Below, piece by piece: positions 26,675 through 36,000 of a stretch of 64,000 nucleotides of DNA (position 1 is its first letter; each line of letters opens with the position of its first letter). The DNA is taken from the NCBI GenBank assembly GCA_965197495.1, contig OZ240210.1, positions 2,790,001 to 2,854,000 of the forward strand, in the 5' to 3' direction. Origin of the DNA: SMYC01 sp965197495 (GTDB lineage Bacteria > Acidobacteriota > Vicinamibacteria > Marinacidobacterales > SMYC01). A program made the position numbers and the translations under genes. Below the pieces are notes generated by a model. The model was not told the origin of the DNA and ran no database searches. It saw only the letters and a program-made list of their open reading frames with translations.

Positions 26675-27433
26675 CTAGATCGGATCGACGGGAAACATCG
26701 TTTCCGCTTCATTCCAAGCGGCCTCATAATGCTGATGCATTGCCTCGAAGCCGTCCGTTATCTGAGTTATGGTGGTGAGGGACTTCTTGGCTCCATCCTT
26801 GAATGATGCACCGGACTGATAGCATTTCGTTTTATCCAAAAATACAAAGCGATCGTGAAGATCGGAGGAGGGGGAACGCACCTGCACTTGCAGCTTGTGT
26901 TCCGCTACAAAGGCGTCAACCGCCGGGAGCAGGGATGGGAGTTTCTTCGATGTAAGTAGCCGGACCGTCACTCCGGCATCTATCTGCGGCAAGTATCGCG
27001 AAACGAATTCGGTGTCCAGGTAGGGATCAACGAACAAGAGGTCTTCTCGGGCCTGTTCCGTAATCTTGCGGATCTCGTCAAAGTAAGTGAAAGGTTTGTT
27101 GGCGCCGACTGCAATAGAAAGCGGTCCAACCGTCTTCATCCGCAGATCGTGTTGGGATTGGAATAACAAAGTCCTGAGTGCACGACGTGCCGTTCTGATG
27201 TTGTGATTCTGCTGAAGCGCCTTGATGTACCAATGCATGTTCGCGAAAGCGCATCGAATTGAATCCCATTCTGAGAGGACGGAAGCTACGCGTCCGAACC
27301 ATTCATCGTTATCCTCATCGTTTTCCTTCTTCATAAAGGCCGAAAGTGGAGGGGTGGTTCTTAGCAGTTCCTCCACCTCCGCAAGTAATTCTTCGTCCTT
27401 CATGCGTATGTAGTCCGAAACGTCCCGGCGCAC
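26675..27433 (-). CDS. Phospholipase D-like domain protein
   Basis: About 252 aa. Residues 125-230 form a single PLD-like half: DLLFVDPYLDTEFVSRYLPQ, VRLLTSKK and LHDRFVFLDKTKCYQSGASF, an HxRx4D variant of the HKD motif. The N-terminal 120 residues are helical. Similar proteins are often found in defence regions, and this one sits at the edge of one. Repeat D begins 3 bp before the apparent GTG start (27433); an ATG at 27403 is an alternative, and the N-terminus may be truncated. Confidence 0.68.
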   Translation of the reverse strand: MRRDVSDYIRMKDEELLAEVEELLRTTPPLSAFMKKENDEDNDEWFGRVASVLSEWDSIRCAFANMHWYIKALQQNHNIRTARRALRTLLFQSQHDLRMKTVGPLSIAVGANKPFTYFDEIRKITEQAREDLLFVDPYLDTEFVSRYLPQIDAGVTVRLLTSKKLPSLLPAVDAFVAEHKLQVQVRSPSSDLHDRFVFLDKTKCYQSGASFKDGAKKSLTTITQITDGFEAMHQHYEAAWNEAETMFPVDPI

Positions 27434-27660
27434 CGGTCTTTAGTTCGTTTGTATTTTTTGGACACGACGCCTTGACACTGTTGGTGGTCGCCATCGCTGA
27501 TTGGATCCAGGGTGACCAACAGGCCACCGAATTACTGAAAAACAACGTGGTCGTCCTGTGCCAAAACTCGGCCCTTTTGAAAAACCATGTCTGTAATTTA
27601 ATGCACCGTAAAGTCTCAGTGTCATTTTACCAACACTTAATGGCGGAAGCACCCATGAGG
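27434..27660. repeat. Mosaic of repeat D, integrase start, repeat A tip and MITE-B pieces
   Basis: Repeat D tip (about 27436-27475); a 27-residue coding scrap LTLLVVAIADWIQGDQQATE resembling the N-terminus of a related integrase (27476-27551); a repeat A tip (27552-27577); and a MITE-B end (about 27590-27653). All junctions are abrupt. Confidence 0.65.
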
Positions 27661-27868
27661 TCTGTGTGAGCGGCAGGGCTGCCCGATCGAACAACGGCTG
27701 CCTGACCAACAGTAGGAATTGCACATGGTACGTCATGATGGATCCGAAGATAACACCCTCGGGCCAGACGATTGTAAAGCCCACGGCCCTTGGCACCATC
27801 GCAAAACACAGACGCTAAGCTGCTGATTTATCGGCTATTTCAAGAGGGCCGAGTTTTGGCACAGGACG
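27661..27868 (-). repeat. Repeat A end, inverted
   Basis: From about 27709 to the tip at 27868. Carries the leader and the first codons of the repeat A integrase on the minus strand. It faces the direct tip at 27552, so the two enclose about 270 bp. Confidence 0.7.
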
Positions 27869-28399
27869 GGATCGCACCTTGCGCTCGGACTGATGTAACT
27901 GGTCGCTGGCTAGGAACAGCAGCAGATTCTTCTTGCCTTGATGATTCTTCTCGTGGTGATGACCTGACCCCACGGTTAGTTGTGATCCCGTCGTGTCAAA
28001 AAACACGAACGAACTCACCACCTCGGGCCTTTGGGAAGGTGCAAACTGCTGACCGCTGGGCGTTCGATTATTTGGACCAGACGGGGGCCGACAATCTACT
28101 CACTTCTGAGGATGATGACGTCACAACCCGGAACCCATCCGATGGGATCGGATCGGATCAAAACTCTCCAGACGCGACTCAAACACTTGATTCCGGATCC
28201 ACACCCGCGACAGTCAAAGCCGGTCGCATACCCCTGCACCGTGGCCTACGACGCCGAGCACTCGAAGCCCCCCGCCTCGGAAGGTGCTATGCTACACGGC
28301 GTGTGGCCACCAACACCAAGGCGACCATCGGAACATGCGCACGATGGTTGACCGTGCACACGGCTCACGCTACTGACTATCCGCTAACGAGGTCCATGC
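27869..28399. other. Unassigned stretch with small IS remnants
   Basis: Begins with a scrap of an integrase C-terminus (complement of QSERKV, also at 45195). Contains a repeat D-like tip (CCCGTCGTGTCAAAAAACAC, about 27988) and a GTGCAAACTGCTGACC piece shared with 56200. No recognisable gene in 28070-28390. Confidence 0.45.
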
Positions 28400-28651
28400 A
28401 TGTTTCTAAAGAGTGTTCTTTTGCGGTTCTATAAGTCGTTCAACTACGACTATCTTCGGAAATAGGATTCGAAGGTCGCCACACATTCCTCGTGGGAGAC
28501 GTTCGACGAAAAGTGGTGCCCATACGTAACAATTCCGATCGAACAGGATGTTACGGCCGTTGTTGGTGAGAACGAGTCTGGAAAATCACACTTGCTTCAC
28601 GCGATAGAGCAAGGCATCAGCGGTCAAGGAGTCGCGCGTGAAGACGTATGC
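28400..28651 (+). pseudogene. AAA-family ATPase, N-terminal fragment with nonsense codon
   Basis: MFLKSVLLRFYKSFNYDYLR is followed by an in-frame TAG at 28463-28465, then reading continues as WCPYVTIPIEQDVTAVVGEN and ESGKSHLLHAIEQ, a Walker A of the OLD/AAA_15-type. Cut at 28652 by a repeat A tip. Such ATPases are common in phage defence; here it is dead on two counts. Confidence 0.75.
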
Positions 28652-28822
28652 CGTCCTGTGCCAAAACTCGGCCCTTTTGAAATAGACCACAAATCAGCAG
28701 CTTAGACGCCCTTGGAATCCGCCGACCCTTGGGCTGCGTGGCGAGCTACGGGCAGTGGACTTCGCACCCGGAAGTCCCTCATTAGACTGGACTTTATCGA
28801 GCAGAAGAGCGAACGTTCGGTG
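28652..28822 (+). repeat. Repeat A tip plus left edge of recombinase cassette 2
   Basis: CGTCCTGTGCC tip, AAATCAGCAGCTTA, then GACGCCCTTGGAATCC and the cassette leader with the uninterrupted CATTAGACTGGAC site. Same join as at 15994, 48735 and 63814. Confidence 0.85.
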
Positions 28823-29254
28823 ATGCCGCAGGATACAGGGGTTGGGCGGAACGTCGTTTGGGACGGTTTGGACTTCGCCAGCTTGCGGCGGGTCTGGGAG
28901 CAGACCTTTGGGGCAGCTCCGCCAAGCTCGCTCTCGCGTATCTTCATGCGCCGCGTTCTCTTGCACGAACGCCAGTGCCGGACCCATGGCGGGCTTTCGG
29001 CCGCAACCCGGCGCGCTCTGGCTGCCATGGCGAACGAGACACCAAGCTCCGGCGCTCCCGCAGAGTCCGTTTCTCCCGGCACCCATCTCGTCCGCGAGTG
29101 GAATGGCCGGACCTACCAGGTCGAGGTAATCGACAGCGGCTATCGGTTCGACAGCAAAACCTATCCGTCCCTCACTACCATCGCAAAGCGAATCACCGGA
29201 ACCCACTGGTCAGGACCACGCTTTTTCGGTCTGACGCCCAAGCGCAAGGCCTAA
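28823..29254 (+). CDS. DUF2924 domain protein, cassette copy 2
   Basis: 143 aa, complete, same architecture as the 18110 gene with small differences (a two-residue deletion in the Ala/Pro linker). One base separates it from the recombinase start. The partner recombinase is truncated, so function is doubtful. Confidence 0.82.
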   Translation: MPQDTGVGRNVVWDGLDFASLRRVWEQTFGAAPPSSLSRIFMRRVLLHERQCRTHGGLSAATRRALAAMANETPSSGAPAESVSPGTHLVREWNGRTYQVEVIDSGYRFDSKTYPSLTTIAKRITGTHWSGPRFFGLTPKRKA

Positions 29255-29255
29255 C

Positions 29256-29598
29256 ATGAAGAAGATCCGCTGTGCCATCTATACGCGAAAGAGTGCGGAA
29301 GAGGGTCTCGAACAGGAGTTCAACTCCCTCGATGCGCAGCGAGAAGCCTGCGCCGCGTATGTCGCGAGCCAGAAAGCGGAGGGCTGGGTGCTCCTGCCAA
29401 CCGTCTACGAGGACGCGGGGCTCTCGGGAGGAACCCTGGAGCGCCCGGGCCTGCAGCGCTTGCTCGACGACATCGATGCCGGTCTCGTCGAGCAGATCGT
29501 GGTCTACAAGGTCGACCGGCTGACCCGTTCCCTCTCCGACTTTGCAAAGCTCGTCGAACGGCTCGAGGCGGCCGGCGCGGTTTTCGTCTCGGTGACCC
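29256..29598 (+). pseudogene. Serine recombinase, N-terminal 114 residues only
   Basis: Keeps the catalytic AIYTRKSAEEGLEQEF (Ser13) and VYKVDRLTRSLSDF but ends at VFVSVTP, where a repeat A tip starts at 29599. The intact gene reads GTGACCCAGTCCTTC here, so the join shares only the GTCCT of the tip. Confidence 0.88.
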
Positions 29599-29655
29599 CG
29601 TCCTGTGCCAAAACTCGGCCCTTTTGAAATAGACCGTAAATCAGCAGATTAGTGT
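29599..29655 (+). repeat. Repeat A tip
   Basis: Tip with GACCGTAAATCAGCAGATTAG, then directly the IS605-type end at 29649. Confidence 0.8.
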
Positions 29656-29712
29656 ACCTTCCGGGGATGGTGGAAACTCCTCGCCTTTAGGCAAAGAGAA
29701 GGTCGTGGTAGT
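29649..29712 (+). repeat. IS605-type end (palindromic), no transposase
   Basis: TTAGTGTACCTTCCGGGGAT, a CGCCTTTAGGC half-palindrome and GAGAAGGTCGTGGTAGT. Nearly identical to 54094-54157 and similar in layout to the IS200 left end, but a different element. Possibly a non-autonomous palindrome-associated element. Confidence 0.6.
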
Positions 29713-29910
29713 GTGGTCGCGTGCGTCACTCTGGGGCGCTTCCACCCGCACTACCGGGTCATGTTGTGCCAGGTGCTTGCCGAGGCGTTGCGCGTAAAGC
29801 GCTAGGTTCTGGACCGCGATGTGGCGATACGTCTCGGACTCGACAAAGTCCCTCATCGTGGAGACTTCGTCGCGCGTGAGCTGGCTGGGAAAGGAAGGTG
29901 ACGGATCTCG
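29713..29910. other. Upstream region of the helicase/methyltransferase operon
   Basis: Holds a minus-strand frame (MRDFVESETYRHIAVQNLAL and on) that I cannot assign. A GGAAAGGAAGGTGA lies 9-20 nt before the ATG at 29911 and serves as ribosome site. The operon promoter should be here. Confidence 0.4.
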
Positions 29911-32900
29911 ATGACCGCTGACCCCAAAGGTCGAGGCCTCTTCATCGTCGACAACAGCGTTTCCGGCTGGACGGGGCTCCGCTATCTCGAAGAGTGGTCC
30001 GGCATCGCCAAGGCGTTCGATATTGCGACGGGGTACTTCGAGATCGGCGCCTTGCTCGCCCTCGATGGCCAGTGGCAGTCACTGGACAACATCCGGATTC
30101 TGATGGGCGCCGAGACGACGTATCGCACGCGCACGGCGCTGCTCAACGCTGTGCGGGCGCACGCGGTTCAGATCCTCGACGGGAGCCTTGAGGCGAACAA
30201 GGATACCAACCCGTTCTTGCACGGCGTCCCGGCGATTCTCGACGCGCTGCGCTCCGGTCAGATCGAGTGCCGTGTCTACGACAAGAACAAGTTCCACGCC
30301 AAGGCGTACATCACGCACGCGAAGCTTGAGGTGGTCGGCTCGCAGGCGCTGGTCGGGTCGAGCAACTTCACCGCACCTGGTCTCACGAAGAACATCGAGC
30401 TCAACATCCAGGTCCAGAGCGCACGCGAGGTTGCCCAACTTCAGGAGTGGTTCGAGGCGCACTGGAACGAGGCAGTCGTGGTCACTGACTCGATCGTCGA
30501 GACCATCTCGCGCCACACGCACCGCTACACGCCGTTCGATGTCTACGCCAAGGCGCTGCAGGAATATTTCCGCGGCCACGAGCTGACTGCGACCGAGTGG
30601 GATGAAACCCGCTCGAAGATGTTTCCCCGGATCGACCGCTATCAGCAAGAGGCCTACTGGGCACTCATGAAGATTGCCCGCCAGCATGGCGGCGCGTTCT
30701 TGTGCGACGGCGTCGGCCTCGGCAAGACCTTCGTCGGCCTGATGTTGATCGAGCGGTTGGTGCTGCACGAAGGGAAGCGCGTGGTGCTCTTCGCTCCCAA
30801 GGCGACGAAGGAGGGCGTCTGGGAACCGCACCTGCGCGAATGGTTACCGCACATCGGCGGTGTTGGTGGGAACGCGGACTTCAGCAACCTCGCGGTCTTC
30901 AGCCACACGGACCTCGGCCGCAAGGGCGACTTCCCGGAGCGATTCCAACGCATCGCGGAGCTTGCAGACATCGTGGTGATCGACGAAGCGCACCACTTTC
31001 GCAACCCCGGGACACGGGGCGACGATGATGAGGACGCGGAACCGTCGCGCTACTATCGCCTCTACGACATGCTTGACAACGCGGAGCGGCCGAAGACCCT
31101 TTTCATGCTCACCGCCACGCCGATCAACAACCGGCTGAGCGACTTTCGGCACATGGCCGAGCTGTTCACGCACCGGGACGAGACGTACTTCGCCCGCACG
31201 TTGGGCGTCAACAACCTGCGCGCGCACTTCAACCAGATGGAGAAGGCCCTGCGTAATCGAGTCGGGCACGACCTGACCGATGTCTCCGAACAGTTGACCG
31301 AGACGCATGAGATCCTATTCTCCGACCAGATCTTCCGCCACCTCGTCGTGCAGCGCAGCCGCGCCTACGCGCGCGAAAGCCAGATCCGCGAGACGGGGAA
31401 GACGGCCGCCTTCCCCGAGCGCAGGCCGCCGCAGGTAGCCGCGTACTCCATTCGTAAGACCTACGGGCGGCTGCTCGACATGTTCGAGAACGCGTTCACG
31501 CGGCTGAACCCGCTGTTCGCGCTCCCGATGTACTACCCACTCGCCTGGTACAAGGGACCGGACACAAGCATCGATCCGTTCGAACAGAATCGGCAGAAGC
31601 AAGTCGTTGGCCTGATCCGTACGAACTTCCTCAAGCGCTTCGAAAGCTCCGTTGTCGCGTTCGAACTCTCCTGCGACCGGCTGCTCCGGAAGCTTCTGGC
31701 CTTCCTCGAGGTTCACAGCGAGACCGCTGCGGAGAAGAAGAAGCTTGAGCACTGGAAGTCTGACAACGCCGAGATCCTTGGCTACGCACGTAGTCGGCAA
31801 CTCGAGTTTTGGGGTCAGGACGGAGACGAGTCGGAGGACGAAGACATCGTGCCCCCGGAGATGCTCGCCGCTGTTAAAAGGCTGGACCGAAAGCAGTTTG
31901 ATGTACCGGCCATGATCACGGAAACCTTTCGTGATCTTGACCAGCTTGCGCACTTCACTGCCGAGGCCCGGAAGTTCGAGCCCGAGCACGACGACAAGCT
32001 CCAGAAGCTCAGCCGGCTGCTCAAGACGAAAGAACTTGCCGACCAGAAGGTCCTCATCTTCACCGAGTTCGCCGACACCGCCCGCTACCTGAAGCGCCAA
32101 CTCGATCAAGCCGGCATCGAAGGCGTCGCCCAGGTCGACAGCGCCTCCAAGGGCAACCGCGCCGACGTCATCCAGCGCTTCTCGCCCTACTACAACGGCC
32201 TCTCCTCGGTAGAGCTCGCTGAGAAGGGCCGCACGGAGATCCGCGTCCTCATTTCCACGGACGTCCTATCCGAGGGCCTGAACCTCCAGGACGCGTCGCG
32301 AATGATCAACTACGACATCCACTGGAACCCGGTGCGTCTGATGCAGCGCATCGGCCGCGTGGACCGGCGCATGAATCCGGAAATCGAGAAACGACTGGTC
32401 GCCGACCACGCGGAGGTCGCCGGCTCCCGCGGGACGGTGAGCTTCTGGAACTTCCTGCCGCCCTCCGAGCTGAACGCGATCCTCACGCTCTACACCAAGG
32501 TCACGCAGAAGACGCTGCTGATCTCGACAACGCTCGGGATCGAGGGAAAAAAGCTCCTGACTCCCCAGGACAACTTCGCCGCGCTCAAAGAGTTCAATCA
32601 CACCTACGAGGGCACCAAGACCGCGGTCGAGGACATGCACCTTGAGTACCAGGCGCTGCTTCAGGCCGACCCCAAACTGGAGGCACGCCTCAAGCGCCTC
32701 CCCGGCGCCACCTTCAGCGGCCGCAAGCACGTGGCCCAAGGGGCGCGCGGCGTGTTCTTCTGCTACACGCTTCCCGCCCTCGACAAGGAGGCCGGCGAGT
32801 TCACCGAGGAGGCGGGCACGACCCGCTGGTACCTCTATGACCTCGACCGCGGCGCGATTCTCGAAGATCCGGGCGAGATCGCTGGCAGCATCCGGTCCAC

Positions 32901-33060
32901 ACCCGAGACGCCGCGCCAGTGCACCATCGAGGAGAAAACCTTGGTCGAGATTCGGACCACGATCGAGAAACACATCAAGAATAGCTATCTCAAGCGTGTC
33001 GACGCCCCAGTGGGCGTGAAGCCGTTGCTCAAGTGCTGGATGGAACTCAACGAGGGCTGA
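29911..33060 (+). CDS. PLD-like nuclease plus SNF2-type DEAH helicase
   Basis: 1049 aa, intact. The N-terminal PLD-like domain (about 1-210) has YDKNKFHAKAYITHAKLEVV and GSSNFTAPGL; the HxK is present at about 129 but the HKD Asp is replaced by His. SF2/SNF2 motor: Walker A CDGVGLGKTFVGL (about 267), Walker B VVIDEAHHFRN (about 356), MLTATPINNRLSDF, and C-terminal FTEFADTARYLK, STDVLSEGLNLQ and RLMQRIGRVDRR (about 813). It is 4 bp from the methyltransferase gene, so they are one operon. The pair resembles a type ISP restriction enzyme split in two. Likely translocates along DNA and cuts non-self DNA. Confidence 0.88.
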   Translation: MTADPKGRGLFIVDNSVSGWTGLRYLEEWSGIAKAFDIATGYFEIGALLALDGQWQSLDNIRILMGAETTYRTRTALLNAVRAHAVQILDGSLEANKDTNPFLHGVPAILDALRSGQIECRVYDKNKFHAKAYITHAKLEVVGSQALVGSSNFTAPGLTKNIELNIQVQSAREVAQLQEWFEAHWNEAVVVTDSIVETISRHTHRYTPFDVYAKALQEYFRGHELTATEWDETRSKMFPRIDRYQQEAYWALMKIARQHGGAFLCDGVGLGKTFVGLMLIERLVLHEGKRVVLFAPKATKEGVWEPHLREWLPHIGGVGGNADFSNLAVFSHTDLGRKGDFPERFQRIAELADIVVIDEAHHFRNPGTRGDDDEDAEPSRYYRLYDMLDNAERPKTLFMLTATPINNRLSDFRHMAELFTHRDETYFARTLGVNNLRAHFNQMEKALRNRVGHDLTDVSEQLTETHEILFSDQIFRHLVVQRSRAYARESQIRETGKTAAFPERRPPQVAAYSIRKTYGRLLDMFENAFTRLNPLFALPMYYPLAWYKGPDTSIDPFEQNRQKQVVGLIRTNFLKRFESSVVAFELSCDRLLRKLLAFLEVHSETAAEKKKLEHWKSDNAEILGYARSRQLEFWGQDGDESEDEDIVPPEMLAAVKRLDRKQFDVPAMITETFRDLDQLAHFTAEARKFEPEHDDKLQKLSRLLKTKELADQKVLIFTEFADTARYLKRQLDQAGIEGVAQVDSASKGNRADVIQRFSPYYNGLSSVELAEKGRTEIRVLISTDVLSEGLNLQDASRMINYDIHWNPVRLMQRIGRVDRRMNPEIEKRLVADHAEVAGSRGTVSFWNFLPPSELNAILTLYTKVTQKTLLISTTLGIEGKKLLTPQDNFAALKEFNHTYEGTKTAVEDMHLEYQALLQADPKLEARLKRLPGATFSGRKHVAQGARGVFFCYTLPALDKEAGEFTEEAGTTRWYLYDLDRGAILEDPGEIAGSIRSTPETPRQCTIEEKTLVEIRTTIEKHIKNSYLKRVDAPVGVKPLLKCWMELNEG

Positions 33061-33064
33061 GCCG

Positions 33065-36000
33065 ATGCCGACCGACCACCGCAGCGCGCTCGCGAGCATC
33101 AAGCGCTTCGACCAGCTCATCGCCTACCTGCGCAGCGAAATGGGCTGGCCGATCGACGGCGGTGACTTCGAGGAGCTGACCTTCGAGTACACCCCAGAAG
33201 AGTTGGGGATCGACACGAAGAACGCTGCCAAGATTCAGGAGATTAAGCGTCTTCGGCCGCTCGTGCCGAACCAGCCGTGGGGCATCTTCTTCGTCAAGTT
33301 CGAGCCGAGGAAACTCCCCGTCGTGGCGCTACGACGCATTCTCAGCCAGGTGGCGCTCAAGAAGCGCGCCTCCGCCAACAGCGTCGAGCGGACCGCCTGG
33401 GCCAAGGATGATCTGCTCTTCATCTCCAACTACGGCGTGGGTGACGAGCGGCAGATCAGCTTCGCCCACTTCTCGACGCCCACGAACGGCCATGACCTGC
33501 CGACCCTCAAGGTGCTCGGCTGGGACAACCGCGACACCGCGTTGCACCTCGACGCCGTTGCCACGGAGCTAACCGAGCACCTCGCCTGGCCTAAAAACGA
33601 CGGTGACGCCAACGCGTGGCGCGAGCAGTGGCGTGCCGCCTTCACGCTTCGCCACCGTGAGGTCATCACCACGTCGCGCGAGCTTGCGGTTCGTCTGGCC
33701 AAGCTCGCGCGCACCATCCGCGACCGCATCAAGACCGCCATCGCCATCGAGACCCAACACGGCCCGCTAAACAAGCTCATGAAGGCGTTCCAGACAGCGC
33801 TCGTTCACGATCTGGACGCGAACGGCTTCGCCGACATGTACGCCCAGACGATCGCATACGGCCTGCTCTCCGCGCGCATCGCCGATCCGCACAAGAAAAC
33901 GGTCGACGACTTTGCAAGTCACATGCGCACAAACCCATTTCTCCGCGACTTGATGGAAATGTTCCTCAAGGTCGGCGGGCGCCACAACGAGCCGGGCGCT
34001 GAGGGGATCGACTTCGACGAGCTCGGCGTTGCCGAGGTCGTCGACCTACTCGACAACGCCAACATGGAAGCCGTGGTCCGAGACTTCGGCGACCGAAACC
34101 CGCGAGAAGACCCGGTTATTCACTTCTACGAGCTGTTCCTGAAGGAGTACGACGCGGAGAAACGGATGCAGCGTGGCGTTTTCTACACCCCGCGCCCGAT
34201 CGTCTCCTACATCGTCCGCTCCGTGCACACCTTGCTGCGGAGCGAGTTCGAGCTGAAGGATGGCCTCGCGGACACCGCAACGTGGGGGGAGATGGCCGAA
34301 CGCCGCGAGGGCCTGAGCATCCCCGACGCCATCTCGCCGGATCAGGGTTTCGTGCAGATCCTCGATCCCGCCACTGGCACTGGCACCTTCCTCGTGGAGG
34401 CCATCGACCTCATCCACAAGACGCTTGTCGCCAAGTGGAAGGCACAGGGGCACGGCGAGAAGAAGATCGACGCGTTTTGGAACGAGTACGTGCCAAAGCA
34501 CCTGCTGCCGCGCCTGCACGGCTACGAACTCCTGATGGCACCCTATGCCATCGCCCACCTCAAGATCGGCCTCAAGCTCTACGAGACCGGCTACCGCTTC
34601 GGCAGCGACGAGCGGGCGCGAGTGTATCTCACCAACGCGCTGGAATCGGAGCAGGATTTTTCACAAGGAGCTTTCGACTTCGCGATTCCGGCGCTAGCCG
34701 ACGAAGCCCAGGCGGTGAACGAGGTCAAGCGTGCCGCACGGTTCACGGTCATCATCGGCAACCCACCGTACTCGGGCCACTCTGCCAACAAGGGCGCCTG
34801 GATTCGGGAGTTGCTCCGGGGGAGTGCGGGTACGCTGCGCGTGGAGAACTATTTCGAGGTTGATGGCGGCCCGCTGAACGAGCGCAATCCCAAATGGCTG
34901 AACGACGACTATGTAAAGTTCTTCCGCCTTGCGCACTGGCAGATCGAACGCACAGGCCGAGGTGTACTTGGCTTCATCACCAACCACAGCTACCTGGATA
35001 ATCCCACGTTTCGTGGCATGCGCGAGAGCCTCACGGCCACCTTTCCACGAGCACATCTGCTTGACCTGCATGGCAACGCGAAGAAAAAGGAACGCGCGCC
35101 AGACGGCGGCAAGGATGAGAACGTCTTCGACATCCAGCAGGGCGTCGCCGTCGGCTTATTCACGTGCTCCCCCAGTGGGACCGAGCCGATTTGCCCTGCA
35201 TACAACCACGCCGACGTTTGGGGCGTACGCGAGCAAACTGGCGGCGCCGGCAAGTACGATCGGCTTGTCGCCAGCGACGTGGCAAGCACGGAGTGGCAAG
35301 CACTGTCCCTAAAGGCGCCCCTGCGCTTGTTCGTCCCTCGGGACGAGACGTTGAATGACGAATATCGAGCCGGATGGAAGTTGACCAATGTCTTCCCCGT
35401 TCACTCAGTCGGAATCGTCACAGCCCGCGACAAGCTGGCAATACGCTGGACCGCGGACGAAATGTCCCGGGTCGCCAAGGACTTTAGCGAACGCGATAGC
35501 GAGGAGGCTCGGTCGTTCTACCAGCTGAGGAAGGACGCTCGTGATTGGAAAGTTCGGCTGGCACAGGAAGACGTGCGGCGCGCCGATGGGCGTGTGGTTT
35601 CCGTTCTCTACCGGCCCTTTGACAGAAGGTTTACCTACTACACTGGAAGGTCCCGCGGCTTCATTTGCATGCCGCGCCCGGAAGTCATGCGACATATGCT
35701 GGCGGGGGGGAATATCGCGCTGATTACTTCCCGCATGACGAAAGGTGAAGTCTTTAGGCACGCTCAGGTGACTCGGAACATCGTTGAAGTCATCTGTATG
35801 TCACCTAAGACTTCAAACAACGGTTTCGTCTTTCCACTCTATCTCTACCCTGATGTAGGCAAGGCAGATCAAGGGATGGTCCCCAGAGAAAGAGGCCGAC
35901 GACCGAATCTCAACAGCAAGTTCGTGCTGGCCTTCGGTTCTGCCCTGGGTCTCGTCTTTACTCTCGACGGTACCGGCGATCTCGACACCACCTTCGACCC

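Noticed and set aside
32266..33120. 284-codon minus-strand open frame
   Set aside because: Shadow of the helicase gene, whose SF2 motifs define the + strand.
34282..34863. Overlapping 193-codon + strand frame inside the methyltransferase
   Set aside because: Out-of-frame shadow with Arg-rich composition; the NPPY-containing frame is the real one.
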